Shown here piece after piece: positions 34,101 to 46,557 of a stretch of DNA of 64,000 bases (within the stretch, counting starts at the first letter, position 1; every line of letters starts with the position of its first letter). Where the stretch lies: assembly GCA_003254905.1 (NCBI GenBank), contig QANU01034502.1:40927-104926 (forward strand). The letters are read 5' to 3'. The position numbers and the translations under genes were made by a program. The notes beneath the pieces were generated by a model. It did not search any database. It saw nothing but the letters and a program-made list of their open reading frames with translations, and was not told where the DNA came from. The stretch is from Nissolia schottii (lineage: Eukaryota; Streptophyta; Magnoliopsida; Fabales; Fabaceae).

Positions 34101-37100
34101 ATTATTTTAAAGCATATTTTAATTTTAAAAATATTGACTTTTGGGGGTGGTTACCGTGATATTGATATATATTACAACACTTTGAAAATTGTGATAAAAT
34201 ATTTTTTATAATACTGTTTACAATATCTCAGGGAGAAATAATTTTAATTTTGACAATATCTCCATGCTTTATTTGACTAGTCATATTGTGTTATTTTTTT
34301 AAAGGGAGTTTTGCTCACTAATTATTATTTATTAAATAATCTTTTGCACTCCTTTTTGGCTGAATATTTCTCCACTATAAATATTTTAATATTGCTATTT
34401 ATGTTACATTGAGAATTATATCGGTAATGAACTTGCCATTCGATTGTCTTTATTAATATAATTGTTAATGATTTAATAATTATGTTTTTTTTAGAGTTTT
34501 CAGTATCCTTTTGGTACTAGCTCTAGGGACATAATTTTATTGTTTGTGGGAAGACTCTGCTCATGCATTATAATATTGAGATTCCCAAAGGAATTACATT
34601 GCATGAGAGAGCTTCATTGGACATTTTATAGGAATCTAAAACTTTTATGAATTTTATTTTCACTTTGGGTGAAATTTATCTTTGTTAAATAAAATTATTT
34701 TTTTAATGGATTGCTAATATTGATGGATTGTGTAGATAATGGACATACCCTTCGGAATGACATTATTTGACATAATCATTGTGAGATAGAGAAAAACAAT
34801 TTAATTATATTTTATATATATTGCAAGTAATTTTTTTTACAATGTTGATGATATTATTTTTCTCTATCAGTGCAAGACTTTATATTGTGATTCGGGAACA
34901 TTCGATGAGATTGCAATGATACAAGTGCTCTAGTTCAATTAATTGAGCATAAGAAAATTATTAATATGTGAGCAAATATTATTTTGATTTATGAGTTTCT
35001 CTACCTTTTGGTCTATCATCTCTTTAAATTTTAGGACCTTAATTAAGGACATTGTTAAGTCTCTTTGATTGTATTGTTACTCTCAATCATATTGAAATTT
35101 TGTTTAGTGGAATTTAAAGACTTTATATTTTGATGTCCTTTATTGTTGTTGAGTATATGTCCAAATTGTTTATGCTATTAGTACACTAATTTCATGCTAA
35201 GATGAATATTGACTTGTTGTATGAGTTTTTGATGACAGAAATGAGATATTTGTTGTAAAGTGTCAAATAGACACGATATCCTAAAATTTTATAGGCAAAG
35301 TATGTGAAGCTATTGTTTTTTAAAAATTCTATGATAAGCAGTCTTTGTAACTCTACACTTTGGTGTTTCTATCTGTTTTGTAAATTTATCGTCAAATAGA
35401 ATAATGGTGAGTTATTGGACTCACATTGAGTACTCTACCAAAGAGTTTTTCATAAATCCCGCTATCACCTGTTAAACCATTAGAGTATTTTAAAATTGTG
35501 ATCACTAATGGAAATTTTGTGTTTGTTGTAATCTGTTGGAATAGTGGGAGTAATATATATTGTCATTATTGTCTTAAGACTAAATAATATTTTGCCATAT
35601 ATCTTTTCGTATCCTTTTGTTTTGTATATGACATATTATGGTAGACTCTTATCAATTAAGTTACTGCAGAAATTGTTGTTGTTGATCCCCTAACCAATGA
35701 CTAGGAAACTATAAGGGTATAATGAGGTCATTTTGGTGTTTTGGGTAGTGGGAGTTTGTTCTGTATGTTCGTTATGACCTTGTGTTATTGTGAATGTCAT
35801 TTAAGTTTGCACAACTTAATTATTGACACAATTTTGTGTGGTGGCATATAATTGAGATATATTGGACCCAATCTCAATATTTGTGCTGAGATATTTTGTT
35901 GCATCTCAAAAAACATATGGGGTGAATGCATTGTTGTCATATGATGTTAAATTGTTATTGTCAGCGCTTTTATGTTCATATGGCATATTTTTCGAGACAT
36001 TTTGGAGACTCATTTTGTTGTTGTGTTGGAATTTTTAGATTTCATATAGCATCTTAGACGAATGTTGGGTCATTTTGTTGGGAATTGCTTTGATTGCATT
36101 CAAACATTCAATTTTATTGTTTTGCATTCTCATTTACCCATAAACCATATTTTGTTGGGTCACCGAAAAATGAGTATCTTGCATGTATGATATCAGCACT
36201 CCTTCGAGTATGATTTTCTGCATTGTTGAGTGCTTGTTATCCCATATTGAACCATTTTGTTGAGTGCTTACTTGACTTTGACATCTTGTTGTGATCATGT
36301 ATCATTGGATTAATATGAGAATTCTTGTTTTAACTTATGTTGTCTAAGCGAGAGATTGTTGGAAATTTCTTGTGGACTAGCATAAGTTAATTAAAAACTC
36401 AGATTAATTTGATGTCAAAGTAATTAGTGTTATTTTGTTTAAGTCCAATTATTTTGTAAACATTATTTTTATTGGGCTTATTGTTATTAAGCACTACTCA
36501 TTAACGGGTTTGATGATGAGTCTCTATGTTTGAACTTGCCATAAAAGGAAGACTTGACACAGTCTGTTTTACATAGGGAGAGTGTCCTACACTTAGCTAC
36601 ATATAGAGTGTTTGGTTGCCCATTGACACTAACATACATTTGACCTAATATAGAATAGGAGTAGTGATCTCTCATCGAATCCTAATTTTGGATTTCTCTC
36701 CCCAATCTAAAGTTAACTATAGATTCACCATCTCTCGTCATTCCAAGTATTCATGTATCAATCTCATATATATTAATCATTGTTGTTGTTTCACATGCCA
36801 TAATTTAGTGTTAAAAATTGTTCATGTAAATTTTAAAGTATATTGTTAATATTGTTTGACTCTAAAATTTTCTTCATTGTATACATATACAAAACCAACA
36901 CTTCATTTATTTATAAAAATGGCATATCTCATAATGAATAAGTCTTATTATTATTCTCCTTATAAATCTAAGAATGACACATAGCAATAAACTCTTCATT
37001 TATTCCTATTTTGCTCTCAAAAATTGTTAGGTCCCATTCTTAAGTTTATTAAGAGAATAACTATGCATATTTGTTAAAGGATATAACGTTGTTCTTAATC

Positions 37101-40100
37101 TATTTATTGTATCACTGAAAATAAAAAAGTGAAATTCATTTCAATTATGTGTCATTTTACTTAAAAAAAAGATTAATTTTTATGCACTGACAATATAAAA
37201 ATATTTTGCAATGTCATCCAATCATATATTTTATTGGAGACTTTTAAAGTGGTTGGGGTAAGAAACAACCGCTTTTGCTTGTGTGATAACACATGATTGG
37301 ATGATAGTATAAAACTCTTTTACATGCATAAAAATCAATCTAAAAAACGTGACTGCAAAAAAGAGAGGATATTTAGTTAATCAGGCTTACATTATAGGAT
37401 TAAAATCATGTGTGTGCATGCATGCATGATCTTATTACCTTTGCCTGGCTCAATCCATGGAGAAATGATGATGGTCGGAACCCTCACACCAAGCCTATCA
37501 AACTTAAATTTATATGGGTCAGGACCAACAATGTCATCTGGGCTAGGCACTCCTTCCACAGGGGTCGACACGTGATCATAAAACCCTCCATGCTCATCGT
37601 ACGTGATCACGAACAAGATTTCGTTCCATTGTGGGCTACCTCTCAGTCCTTCATACACTTCTTTTACAAATTTCTGTCCTTCTGCGACGTCGTGTGATGG
37701 GTGATCGTCGTTCCCTGGTAGGGATAACAAGTCGTAGAATCTTTGTTCAACCACCACGTAGTTTGGTAGTTTCCCTTCCTTGCAGTGTTTCTTGAAGGTT
37801 AGATCGAATGGATGGAACTTGTCTATGTATTTTAGTTTTCTAAGATTCCTGAAAGCATGTAGTTTAATTGTGATGCACAACAAAAGTGACTGATATTCAT
37901 ATGATTGAATGTCTAACAACAATGTATCATAATCAAACCCATAAAACAAGACAATGTATCATAACCAAACTCTAAATAAATAATATTATTAGTTAGGAAT
38001 TTAGTAATGTAGTCTAGCTTTTGAAAAATATTTAGCTTCAAAAACTATTATTAGTTAAGCATTTGTTTGTTAGAAAAATTCTAAGTGTCATCAAAAAGTC
38101 CTACATCAAAAAATACAAAGATTAGAAGTTAAAGTTTCAGTTATAAAGTGAAAGGGTGTTGTGGATTTTTTCTTTGGTGAATGATCCATTCGCCCATGTA
38201 CATGTGCACACATTCACCGTGGCTTTAAAAATTTATTAATGGTTTGGTAAGGTTTTCTTAACCTTGTTAGTATTGGTTTAACCAACTTCTTTATTTTCAA
38301 TATATTTAATTTAATATTGATGTATGGTATATTTTGATTTTTTTTTATTTTTATAAAAAAAAAATATATTTTGCAGTGACTTCTACAGATGGCAAAATGG
38401 GCCCAACTTGATTTTGTTTTTATTTATTTTAGTTTATTTTATTTTATTTACTTAGTCAAAAAAAAATATTTTATTTATTTATGCTTTTTAGTCTTAGTTT
38501 TATTTTTGGTTCCCGTGTATGACTTGTTTCTTGTCTAATATAACATTAATTCCCTTTGATCCTAAAATCACATTAGTTCTCTTTGACCCTAAAATCGAAA
38601 GGACACTAAGACATATTAGACAAAAATGAGACAACAAGAGGAACCCGTTGTTGATTTTTTTATCAATATATTCTTGTTGCAAGTAACATGGAAGATCCAC
38701 CTCATACTTGGAGGGGGGATAATGACAGAAGTATGGTTTTAGAGGAAGAAAAATCCGAAAATATGGGTCAAAACAGAAAATTACGAATGTGGGGCGAGAG
38801 TCTGAATTCGCCACTGTCAGGGGCAAATTCAGAAATTTGGAAAATTAAAAAAAGAAAAAGAAAAAGAAGAGACGTGACAGGCGGGTGCAGGGACAGGCGG
38901 GTCTGCGGGCATGGGAAACTGAAAAAGGTAGGTCTGAATTCGGAATAACCCCTGGCGAATTCAGGGTGGCGAATTCAGAGTGGCAGCGGCGCAGGGGACA
39001 GGGTCTGAATTCGCCATATGACGTGGCAAATTCAGACCCTGAGTTCGCCACACAGTATGGAGAATTCAGGTTTGAATTTGCCACGTCATATGGCAAATTC
39101 AGAACCTGAATTTGCCACAGGGGATGGCAAATTCAGAACCCGTTATTAAAAAAAAAAAATCACACTTCTGAATTTGTCAAAAAGGGTGGCGAATTCAGAA
39201 TCGAAAACCATATTTTCGTAAATTTTTCCCCTTCCCCACATATCTGGATTTATTTTGTTTTGGGACCATACAAAGGTAAAAAATCCCTTGGAGGGAGTTG
39301 GTTGCGCCAAACTACTCATTCGAGCTATCGGTATTTCCTGATGCAACCATGATAACTCGGGTCGGGTTGATCCGCAAACCTTTGAGTTTAGGCTTTAAGA
39401 TGGGCTTTAATGACCCAATCTATAACAACATTACATTTAAAGTACTCTCGTTGCAAATTAGAAAAAGCTAGTGATCAACAAAGAATAAAAATGTAACACT
39501 GAAAATAGATATATGTAGTTCTTTTTTAAAATTTTAATATAGTATGCCCGTTAAAATCTCATTTAATACGATATAAATAATTCGAAATAACACAGCCACC
39601 GTCCCAAACATTTCTCCTCGCGCCGATAAGCAGAGAAAACAAGTTCAATTCAACCAAAAATAAAAGAAAAAAGGTGATTCAGAATCAGATTGAAAGCAAC
39701 CGACCTGTAGAAAAGCGTAGTCGGCGCGAACTGATAGTATATCCCAAAACTGAACCCATTCTCATCCAAAGAATCGAATATCGTCTTCTGCGGCAACCCT
39801 CCTATCAGCTTCCCCGTGTCGCTGCTGCTCATCCCATACGACGTCGCCGAATGCACATACAGCCGGTTCGGCTGCGTCGACGCTGGAACCGAAGCGAACC
39901 ACCGGTCGCACACCGCGAACTCCTTCACCAGCTCCCTATAAACCGGAACCCGCTCCGGTTCGAACCCGTTCATAACCGTCTCTGTCAATGACGGCAGGTC
40001 CTTATCCTTCACCGGCGTCTGCCTCGCCGCATTCTGCACGAATCCCTGCATCGCCGGCGGGAGGTTCTTTGCGGCGGACGCCTCGCTCCACGGCTCGCCG

Positions 40101-40369
40101 AAGATTTGCTCGTAGATGTCTTGGATCGAGTGGCCCGGGTCCGGGTCAACGTATACGGACTGGTTGCCGAATTGAACCCGGTTCGAGTTCGGGTCGGAGG
40201 TGGAAACCGGGTTGGATTCGGAGCCGGTGACGCCGTCGATTTCCAGATTGAGGGACTTCATCCAGCCTAGCATGTGGTCGAAGGAGCGGTTCTCTTGCAC
40301 CAAAACGACGACGGTTTTGATTTTGGAGTGGGTGGTGGTGGTGGTGCTGGAAGTACCTGAAGAAGCCAT
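31155..40369 (-). CDS. Non-specific phospholipase C (NPC4-like), 4 exons
   Basis: Exons on the minus strand are 40369-39705, 37848-37439, 31976-31806 and 31513-31155. All junctions are GT-AG and in phase, giving 534 residues, the usual size. Seen motifs of the phosphoesterase family: [14 protein letters not shown] near the N-terminus, [44 protein letters not shown], then [19 protein letters not shown] and [15 protein letters not shown]. There is no signal peptide, as in the NPC3/4/5 group. Enzymes of this group hydrolyse phosphatidylcholine and related lipids, or sphingolipids, at the plasma membrane, during phosphate starvation and stress. The tail ends with LCSCIVCDH; Cys near the end of Arabidopsis NPC4 is S-acylated for membrane anchoring, so the same is plausible here. 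Intron 2 (31977-37438) carries an LTR retrotransposon. No lesion was seen. Confidence 0.92.
32071..32591 (+). repeat. 5' LTR of the intronic retrotransposon
   Basis: It is paired with 36357-36876. It starts TG and ends CA, and the primer-binding site begins three bases after its end. Confidence 0.85.
33668..33745 (+). mobile_element. CACTA-type terminus nested in the LTR element
   Basis: CACTACTAGAAACATGG at 33668 is followed by ATTACCGTCAGAAA, GTTACCGTTAG and ATTACCGTCAGAAAA. This is the same sub-terminal vocabulary as the CACTA element at 15199. No opposite end was found, so only a fragment or an undefined element can be claimed. Confidence 0.5.
36357..36876 (+). repeat. 3' LTR of the intronic retrotransposon
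   Basis: It is paired with 32071-32591. A purine-rich tract lies immediately upstream. Confidence 0.85.
38795..39205. repeat. Fifteen TGGCGAATTCAG-type motifs in both orientations, NPC intron 1
   Basis: Variants of TGGCRAATTCAG or its complement CTGAATTYGCCA occur about 15 times in some 400 bases (for example near 38801, 38820, 38953, 38967, 39003, 39022, 39089, 39123 and 39187). Many contain GAATTC. The cluster lies in intron 1 of the phospholipase gene (37849-39704). It resembles a transposon sub-terminal binding-site array, but no terminus was identified. Confidence 0.8.
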
Positions 40370-40970
40370 GTGCTTTGTGTGTTTATCTTTTCCCCCTGTT
40401 TTGATGTATTTGTTGGTTAATTATCAAATGGAGATGGCAATGGCAATGCTAATTGTGCCAAGCGGTTTACTTATATACAGGGAAAATGTTTGTGTTTACG
40501 TTGTGTATACAAAATATTGGATATTTGACTTGAAGGATAATGGCGTGTTTGTGAGTTTTATTAAGAAAAATGATACTTTTACGTTAAATTTGGTGTAGTC
40601 ACTCAGTTAGCTCTCTCACATACATCATGCGCTCACCCTCATTGAGAGAGGGGTCACTAGACCAAGGCTGGTGTCAAACTAATACTATCAAACTAACACT
40701 ATCCTTATTTTGAAAGAGAACGAAAATGATTAAATAAGGGACGCTTGGGTAAAGAGTTTTAAGGCCTTTTGTAAAAGGACTTTCTTTCTTAAGGAGATAT
40801 TTGGTACATTGTCCCAAGATTATCAGATAATTTAGATTATCTTTTAGAAAGATTATCGTGGTTAAATTGTTGTTAATGTTGCACTGTTGTATATGGTATG
40901 CATAAGTCATGTAACTGAAAATTTACATCACCTTGTTTGGTATATGAAAAAGATTACGACGTAATATACT
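40370..40970. promoter_or_regulatory. Upstream region of the NPC gene
   Basis: This is the presumed promoter and leader of the minus-strand phospholipase gene. A TATA-like sequence on the minus strand (rc of TTATATAC near 40470) lies about 100 bases upstream of the start codon. No other gene is visible. Confidence 0.35.
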
Positions 40971-40974
40971 TTAC

Positions 40975-41030
<56 letters not shown>
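40975..41030. repeat. TTA trinucleotide microsatellite
   Basis: About 18 perfect TTA units. Confidence 0.95.
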
Positions 41031-41229
41031 TATAGTGTATCGGTTCATCTAATGCTCTCTCAAACACTACACTAGAGCCGCCTCCATAGGCTTAATTTTC
41101 TTCTTAGCATTACGGATCACCAAATAAACATGACATGCATTAAGAGGTCTTTTAAAGGTTGTAATGGGGCCTAGTTAAGGTGGGGTATTATATGGCCAGT
41201 GAGCTAAAGCCTAAGACTTAATAGAATCA

Positions 41230-42450
41230 ATGACATATGTGCTAATCAACGATGCAAGAACCTTTATCTCCACTAGCTCTTCTTTGTTCTACAAGTAACC
41301 AGGTGACAAATTCCCAAAGCACTTTTATTCACTTTTTTTCCTTTCATTTTTTTCCAACACTTTTTACAACATTTCTTGGGAATATTGTCACCACTTACCC
41401 CACTTGCTTAGGAGAGAGTTTTTGTCAGTGCACCTCATTGGTTTTTTTTATGGATTTGTTGCCTCATAATTTTTTTTTGTGTATGGAAAATTTTATATAT
41501 TTTTTCAACCAATCAGAGCATTTGCGGTCGCTCTCCCCTACTTTAAATGTTACATGTCCTCATGTAACCCCCACACTTGTTGCTTAGCACATATGGAAAA
41601 ATTTACCACAATTTTTCTAAGCCCTAAAGCTAGGTGTATCATGGTTTTTCTCAATTATTGGCTTGTATTGTGCTAACAAATCAACAAAAAGGTCAAATGG
41701 CTCAAATAGACTAGCAAGGGTCAAACATTCAAGGTATGTTGATATGGATATATAAGCTAAAATTATAAGCAATGCCTGAATCATGTCACATGTTATGCAT
41801 AATGGTGAAAGTGCAATACAGAGAATCAAGTAAGTTCTAGACTTGAACTCTAGTGAGTGTGCACACATCAAAGAAATGAATGACGTATAATATTGTCATC
41901 CTATTAAAGGCTCTAATTCTCACTACGTAATTTCATCCAATCAATTAAAACATGTCAAGATATATTAAATGCTCAATTAAATATAATGCCAATATTCAGA
42001 AGAAAATAAGCAATATGCAATTCATGGTTCACAAATCAACTATCCACTAGTGTAAATTGTCCTCTCTTCATGAATTTCGACACATATTGTACATATACAC
42101 AAAATAAAACCATTACCCTAAGCATGCCAAAATAATAAATCTCTCACCCCACACTTAAAGAAAGGCACCGGTCTCGGTGCACAAGATAAGGTAAGAGCAA
42201 AAATAAAAGCTAAAGTAAAGAAAATGAAAGGAAGACTTACAAATGGTGGGTTGTCTCCCACCCAGCACTTTTGTTTAACTTCCTTAAGTTGGACGCCCGG
42301 AACCTCTTAGGGTGGATCATGTTTGAACTGGTCCAAGAACACCCACTTCGTTAGGTTCCACCTAGGTTCATACCATATAAGTCATGTCATGGCCTTTGAA
42401 GCCATGTCATGGCCTTTAGAAATAGAAGATTGAATTGAATGCTTTTAAAA
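41230..42450. mobile_element. Probable Gypsy-type retroelement remnant
   Basis: The phrase GGTGGGTTGTCTCCCACCCA with GCACTTTTGTTTAACTTCC (about 42244-42282) and the text CCGGTCTCGGTGCAC (42168-42182) resemble untranslated parts of legume Gypsy retrotransposons that I recall. No protein domain or LTR pair is visible. The call rests on this recollection and is weak. Confidence 0.3.
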
Positions 42451-42459
42451 GTACATGAC

Positions 42460-43480
42460 CAAAGTAATTAATTAGGTATAACCATAAGACCAAAAAAGGG
42501 TTTTACCCTATTATATATACTTGCATGAGAGAAATCAGGTGAATATTCATTTTGGATCTTAAGATTGTATGTATCAAGATTCTCTCATTTTCAAAATGAA
42601 GTGAATATTCATTTTAATTCCTAAAACTAATAAATTAAAAATCTAGTCATCTCAACACTAAAGTTAAAAAAAAATAAGAAAAAGAAAAGAAAAAGCAATT
42701 GAAAATAATTTTTAAGGTGATACTTGAAATCCCAAAAGATTTGATTTGAATTATTTTTACAAATTAAATGATTAATTAATTAATTTTTAATTTTAGAAAT
42801 TAAAATAAAAGTGTGAGATACAACTTCAAGGACCAAAATAAATAACCACTCAAATGTTATATTTGATATAAAATTTTATCGTATAGTGGAACTCTTATAA
42901 TGTAATGAAGTGCTGGTTTTTTATTTATCTTTTTCCGGTACGAAAATAAAAATAAAGCAACGTTGTTGGTTAAGCAACTTGGAGAAGAAGAATTTGATTA
43001 GAGATAAGGAAATTGGATAGGAAACGTGCATGAGAGGGAAGAAAGCAATGTGGTCAATGGGTTGCTTAAACTATAATCAACAATTGTTTGTATTAAACAA
43101 TTGTTTGGGGTTTTCGTTTGGGATTCAACATATGACGATGGCCAGTTAGATGGGAAAGTGCCATCTTAATAAGGGTATTCAACAACTCTCATGACTCATG
43201 ATCATATGTATGATCACTTTTGATGCTATTTGTCAATCCTTTTATTTTTTATTTTGTGTGTGTGGGACTTAGTTAACCCGCACTTCACTTTTGATCCTAT
43301 ATTGCACTGTTTCTCTCTTTAAAAACTTAACATTTCTTTAAGTATGATTATTTTTAATTACCATATTTAGTTATATTAATATCTCGAAATGATAATTACT
43401 AGCCTTTTCTTTTAAGCTTCAATTTATAATATGAGGCGTGGTGATTTAAATCAACATTTGTAAAGAGGGATGAAGTCAGA
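42460..43480. other. Intergenic, nothing recognised
   Basis: AT-rich sequence without a supported gene, RNA or defined repeat. Confidence 0.4.
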
Positions 43481-43689
43481 AAGAGAACAGGGAGCGGGGA
43501 ATGAAGGTGATGTTTAACCGACAGAGAGCACAGGAAGACGGTGTCTTTCCTCCACTGCTCAAAGTCATTAGGATCACTCTATCAATTGTTCAACTATTCA
43601 GGAGAGGTGACCGATGTCTATTTACCCCGATGAGAAAGAAGATGGCTGCCAAATATCATAGCTATTAAAATCGGCCGAGTCGATCTGAA

Positions 43690-43820
43690 ACCTGTTATTT
43701 ATGATATTGGGCTAGTTCTTAAGTTGGATGTGTCCTTTAAAGACTTGCATAACCCTGTTACTTATTTATGGTATCAGGCTAGTTCTTAAGTTGGATCATG
43801 TCCTTTAAAATCTTCCATGA
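43690..43820. repeat. Imperfect tandem duplication of about 65 bp
   Basis: The phrases CTGTTATTTATGATATTGGG and GCTAGTTCTTAAGTTGGAT, with TGTCCTTTAAAGACTTGCAT, recur with small changes in the second half (CTGTTACTTATTTATGGTAT, GCTAGTTCTTAAGTTGGATC, TGTCCTTTAAAATCTTCCAT). It is probably a local duplication within retroelement-derived sequence. Confidence 0.7.
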
Positions 43821-43839
43821 CGCCGTTATCTTGGCAAAA

Positions 43840-44419
43840 AAGATAAAAAGGCAACATCCAACAGTAGTTCTAATTTATAAAGTAGTTGCAAAGCAAACAA
43901 TATGAAGTAAATAAAAAATAACAAATGGAACAATAACGAACCTATGTGAGCTCTTTTATTCGAGTCGGACCTCTTAAGCATCTTTAATTCAAATTTTTTC
44001 CTAAACCAAAAATCTACAAATACTTCTACCATACCCTACTCTTTATCCAACATCCGAGTTGGCATTTTCTTTGCTTTTTTCCACTGCATCATCTAGTAGA
44101 AAGAGAAGAGCGGATTACCATTGGAATCTAAAAATTCTGACTTAATGCTATCTCAGAACCTCATCTTGAAAAATATTGTCTTAAACTCATGGTAGGATTC
44201 CTCAAATGCACTAAAAATAATTTTACTGGACCTAACTCGGAAGGATAAAACCCCATGTTTACCATTGGGACAGGAAACTAAGGTAAACATCTCATACCAC
44301 ACCTTAACAGAAACTAGTAGCTCGTAGTAGCGGCATATTTCTTTGAATTCTCGCATCATGGCCCAACTGTTAGAATGGATCTGAGTGGGGGAAACGCCAA
44401 CATGATTTAATACTCCCAT
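43840..44419 (-). pseudogene. Fragment of a plant retroelement-associated domain (Transposase_28-like)
   Basis: The minus strand from 44419 reads MGVLNHVGVSPTQIHSNSWA, then a moderately conserved stretch ending FKTIFFKMRF. After a stop it continues as SEFLDSNGNPLFSFYLDDAV. The GVxPxQLHPNSWA motif followed by an FxxFKxxFF-type end is typical of the putative gypsy-type transposon domain (PF04195) abundant in plant genomes. Only about 130 residues are present, without any downstream polyprotein. Its upstream edge abuts the truncated hAT copy at 44440. Confidence 0.6.
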
Positions 44420-44439
44420 CTCTCATTTCAACTTAATTA

Positions 44440-46468
44440 AGAGATTGCAAAAAAGAATTATCAACTTTTGCCTAGTTGAGAACTGCAAGGGTGAAACCAT
44501 TGGAAGAGAAATTGAGAGATGTTTGAGAGAATGGGGAATTGGCAATGTTGTCACAATCACACAGTAGATAATGCAACCTCAAATGATGGAGCTATTTCAA
44601 ATCTTTGAAAGAAATCAGATGCTAGTGGTAGACTAGTGTGTGGTGGAAAATACTTACAAATGAGATGTTGTGCTCATATCTTGAATTTGATTGTAAATAA
44701 TGGTCTTAAGGAACGCCACTCTTCCATTGAAAGCATTAGGAATGTTGTTCGATATGTTAGATCATATCCACAAAGAATCAAAAAATTCAAAGAATGCATC
44801 GAGGCTTGAATGATTAAGTCTCAAAGTCTTGTGTGTTTGGATGTTCCAACTAGGTGGAATTCTACCTAAATTATGTTAGAACATGCTGAAACATTTGAAA
44901 AGGCATTTGATAGATTTTATGATCAAGAATCAGATTCTAGGAAATGGTTTGGGGAAGGTGAAAATGAAAAAAGGGTTGATCCACCTACAATTTTTGATTG
45001 GGAACATAGTAGGATATTTGTTCAATTTTTGAAAATTTTCTGAGGCTACTTTGTGTTTCTCTGCTTCTTTGCATGTTACTTCAAATAAATGCTTTCATGA
45101 AATTGTGTCAATACTTTTTGAGTTGATCTCATGGAGTCAAAATCAGTCTCATCTTTATAAGAGCCTAGTATGACAAATACTAGAAAAATATTAAAAAGAT
45201 TAATCTGTTGTTGTTAATTGCTATTGTCTTGGACCCCCCCCCCCCGCTATAAACATGATTATATCTCTTGGACTTTAGAAAGTATATATGACAAGGAGTT
45301 GGCTTTTAACATATCCATTTTAGTTTAAGACACCTTGAATTCGTTGTATAAGTTTTATTCAAAAGGTATTTCTGACTATAAGGATAGTGAAGATGGTGGA
45401 GATTTATCTAAGGGAATTGTTTTGAATGAGAGTAAGGGGCCTTTTTGTCTCAAAGGTGTTTCTAAAAATCTAGTGAACACATGAAAAGACAAAAAAGAGC
45501 TAAAGCAAATTTGGACAGTGCGTCAGATCTTGAGAGGTATTTGGCAGAGGATACTATGGATGACAATGATGATGATGATGATGAAACTTTTAACATATTG
45601 AATTGGTGGAAGACAAATTCTTCAAAGTATAGGATCCTTTCTCTCATAGCGCGTGATGTATTGGGTGTTCCCATTTCTATTATTGCATCTTAGTCTTGCT
45701 TTAGTATGGGTGGACATGTACTTGATGTCTATTGTAGCTCTTTGCCCCCCAAAATGGCTAAAGCTCTTATTTGCACTCAAAATTGGTTATTCCTTACTAA
45801 AGCCACACTTGATGATCAAGATTTTGATCAATTTGATAACCCTAAAAAGATTGTCAGTGGTTAGTTTATAGTATCTTTATTCCTTTCTCTTGGTTAATTT
45901 ATGTAAAAATTTCACATGATATTGGCTAACTTCAATTATTTTGCAGATGTTTTTACTAATGCATTTCAATCACAAGGGGCGACTTCACAACAGAATATCA
46001 TGAGCATAGATTGATTGCAAATCTATTGTAATTAAATCCAGTCTATTTCAGTGTTTATTGTAGTTATACCATATCTACTTTGGCGTGTAAAAATCTAGTA
46101 TAGTGCACCTATTATTTTTTTATTGTTTATGTTGCCCACTAAAATTATGAAAGTTTGAATGGAAATGCTAAAATTATAAATTTTATGTCATTTTGTTGTA
46201 GTGTTTAAAATTAATGGGTGTTTAGTAAAAAAATATGATGTTTAGTTTGTAATTTTTTCAATTTTATATTTTAATGGATGTCATTTTTTATTTTGAAATT
46301 TGAGATAACATTGACCTGTTCTAAACCCGGGTTTTAACTCGGTCCAAAGGTGATCGGGACTATCTAGTCTAAGGTCGGGTCGGGTTTGAGTTCTCAAAAT
46401 TGGCCTAGTCTAAAATATGGGGCCGAGTTTGGGTAAAGGCAAACCCGATCCAACCATGTACACCCCTA
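44440..46468 (+). mobile_element. hAT element, copy 2 (5'-truncated)
   Basis: This segment aligns with 55020-57105 in the same orientation. The transposase is riddled with stops, but fragments are clear: a region matching RSYPQRIKKFKEC-like text near 44760, then from 45481 an open stretch with LDSASDLERYL, DETFNILNWWK and SKYRILSLIARDVLGVPIS, the hAT C-terminal dimerisation domain. The 5' BED-finger part is absent. A run of about 13 C (from about 45233) replaces CCTTCG-like text of the other copy. The right end CATGTACACCCCTA (about 46455-46468) is a hAT-like terminus. Confidence 0.8.
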
Positions 46469-46557
46469 TTGGGTTCTAATCTGTGGGCAATCCATAAACT
46501 GCCACATCAAAAATTCAAGTATCCATTGAACAGTGTGTTGGGATTGTTGTTGATGCC

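Larger units (their letters stand above)
32071..36876 (+). mobile_element. LTR retrotransposon in the NPC intron, no long coding frame
   Basis: Direct repeats 32071-32591 and 36357-36876 (521 and 520 bases) both begin TGTTGGAAAT and end TTCA. The 5' one is followed by TGGTATTAGAGCC (32594-32606), a near match to the initiator-Met tRNA primer site of plant Copia elements. The 3' one is preceded by a purine-rich CTAAGCGAGAGA. Flanking bases are CTGTA and TTGTA, a 5-base target duplication with one change. The two LTRs differ at roughly one base in eight to ten by eye, so the insertion is old. The 3.8-kb interior has no long frame; a GTTGTTGATCCCCTAAC phrase near 35680 may echo the DPLT end of a Copia polyprotein. 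The element runs opposite to the host gene. Confidence 0.85.

Noticed and set aside
37410-37697. Plus-strand frame of 95 residues
   Set aside because: It is the shadow of phospholipase exon 2 on the opposite strand.
39674-40598. Several plus-strand Arg/Pro-rich frames
   Set aside because: They mirror phospholipase exon 1, which has high G+C content and so leaves few stops on the other strand.
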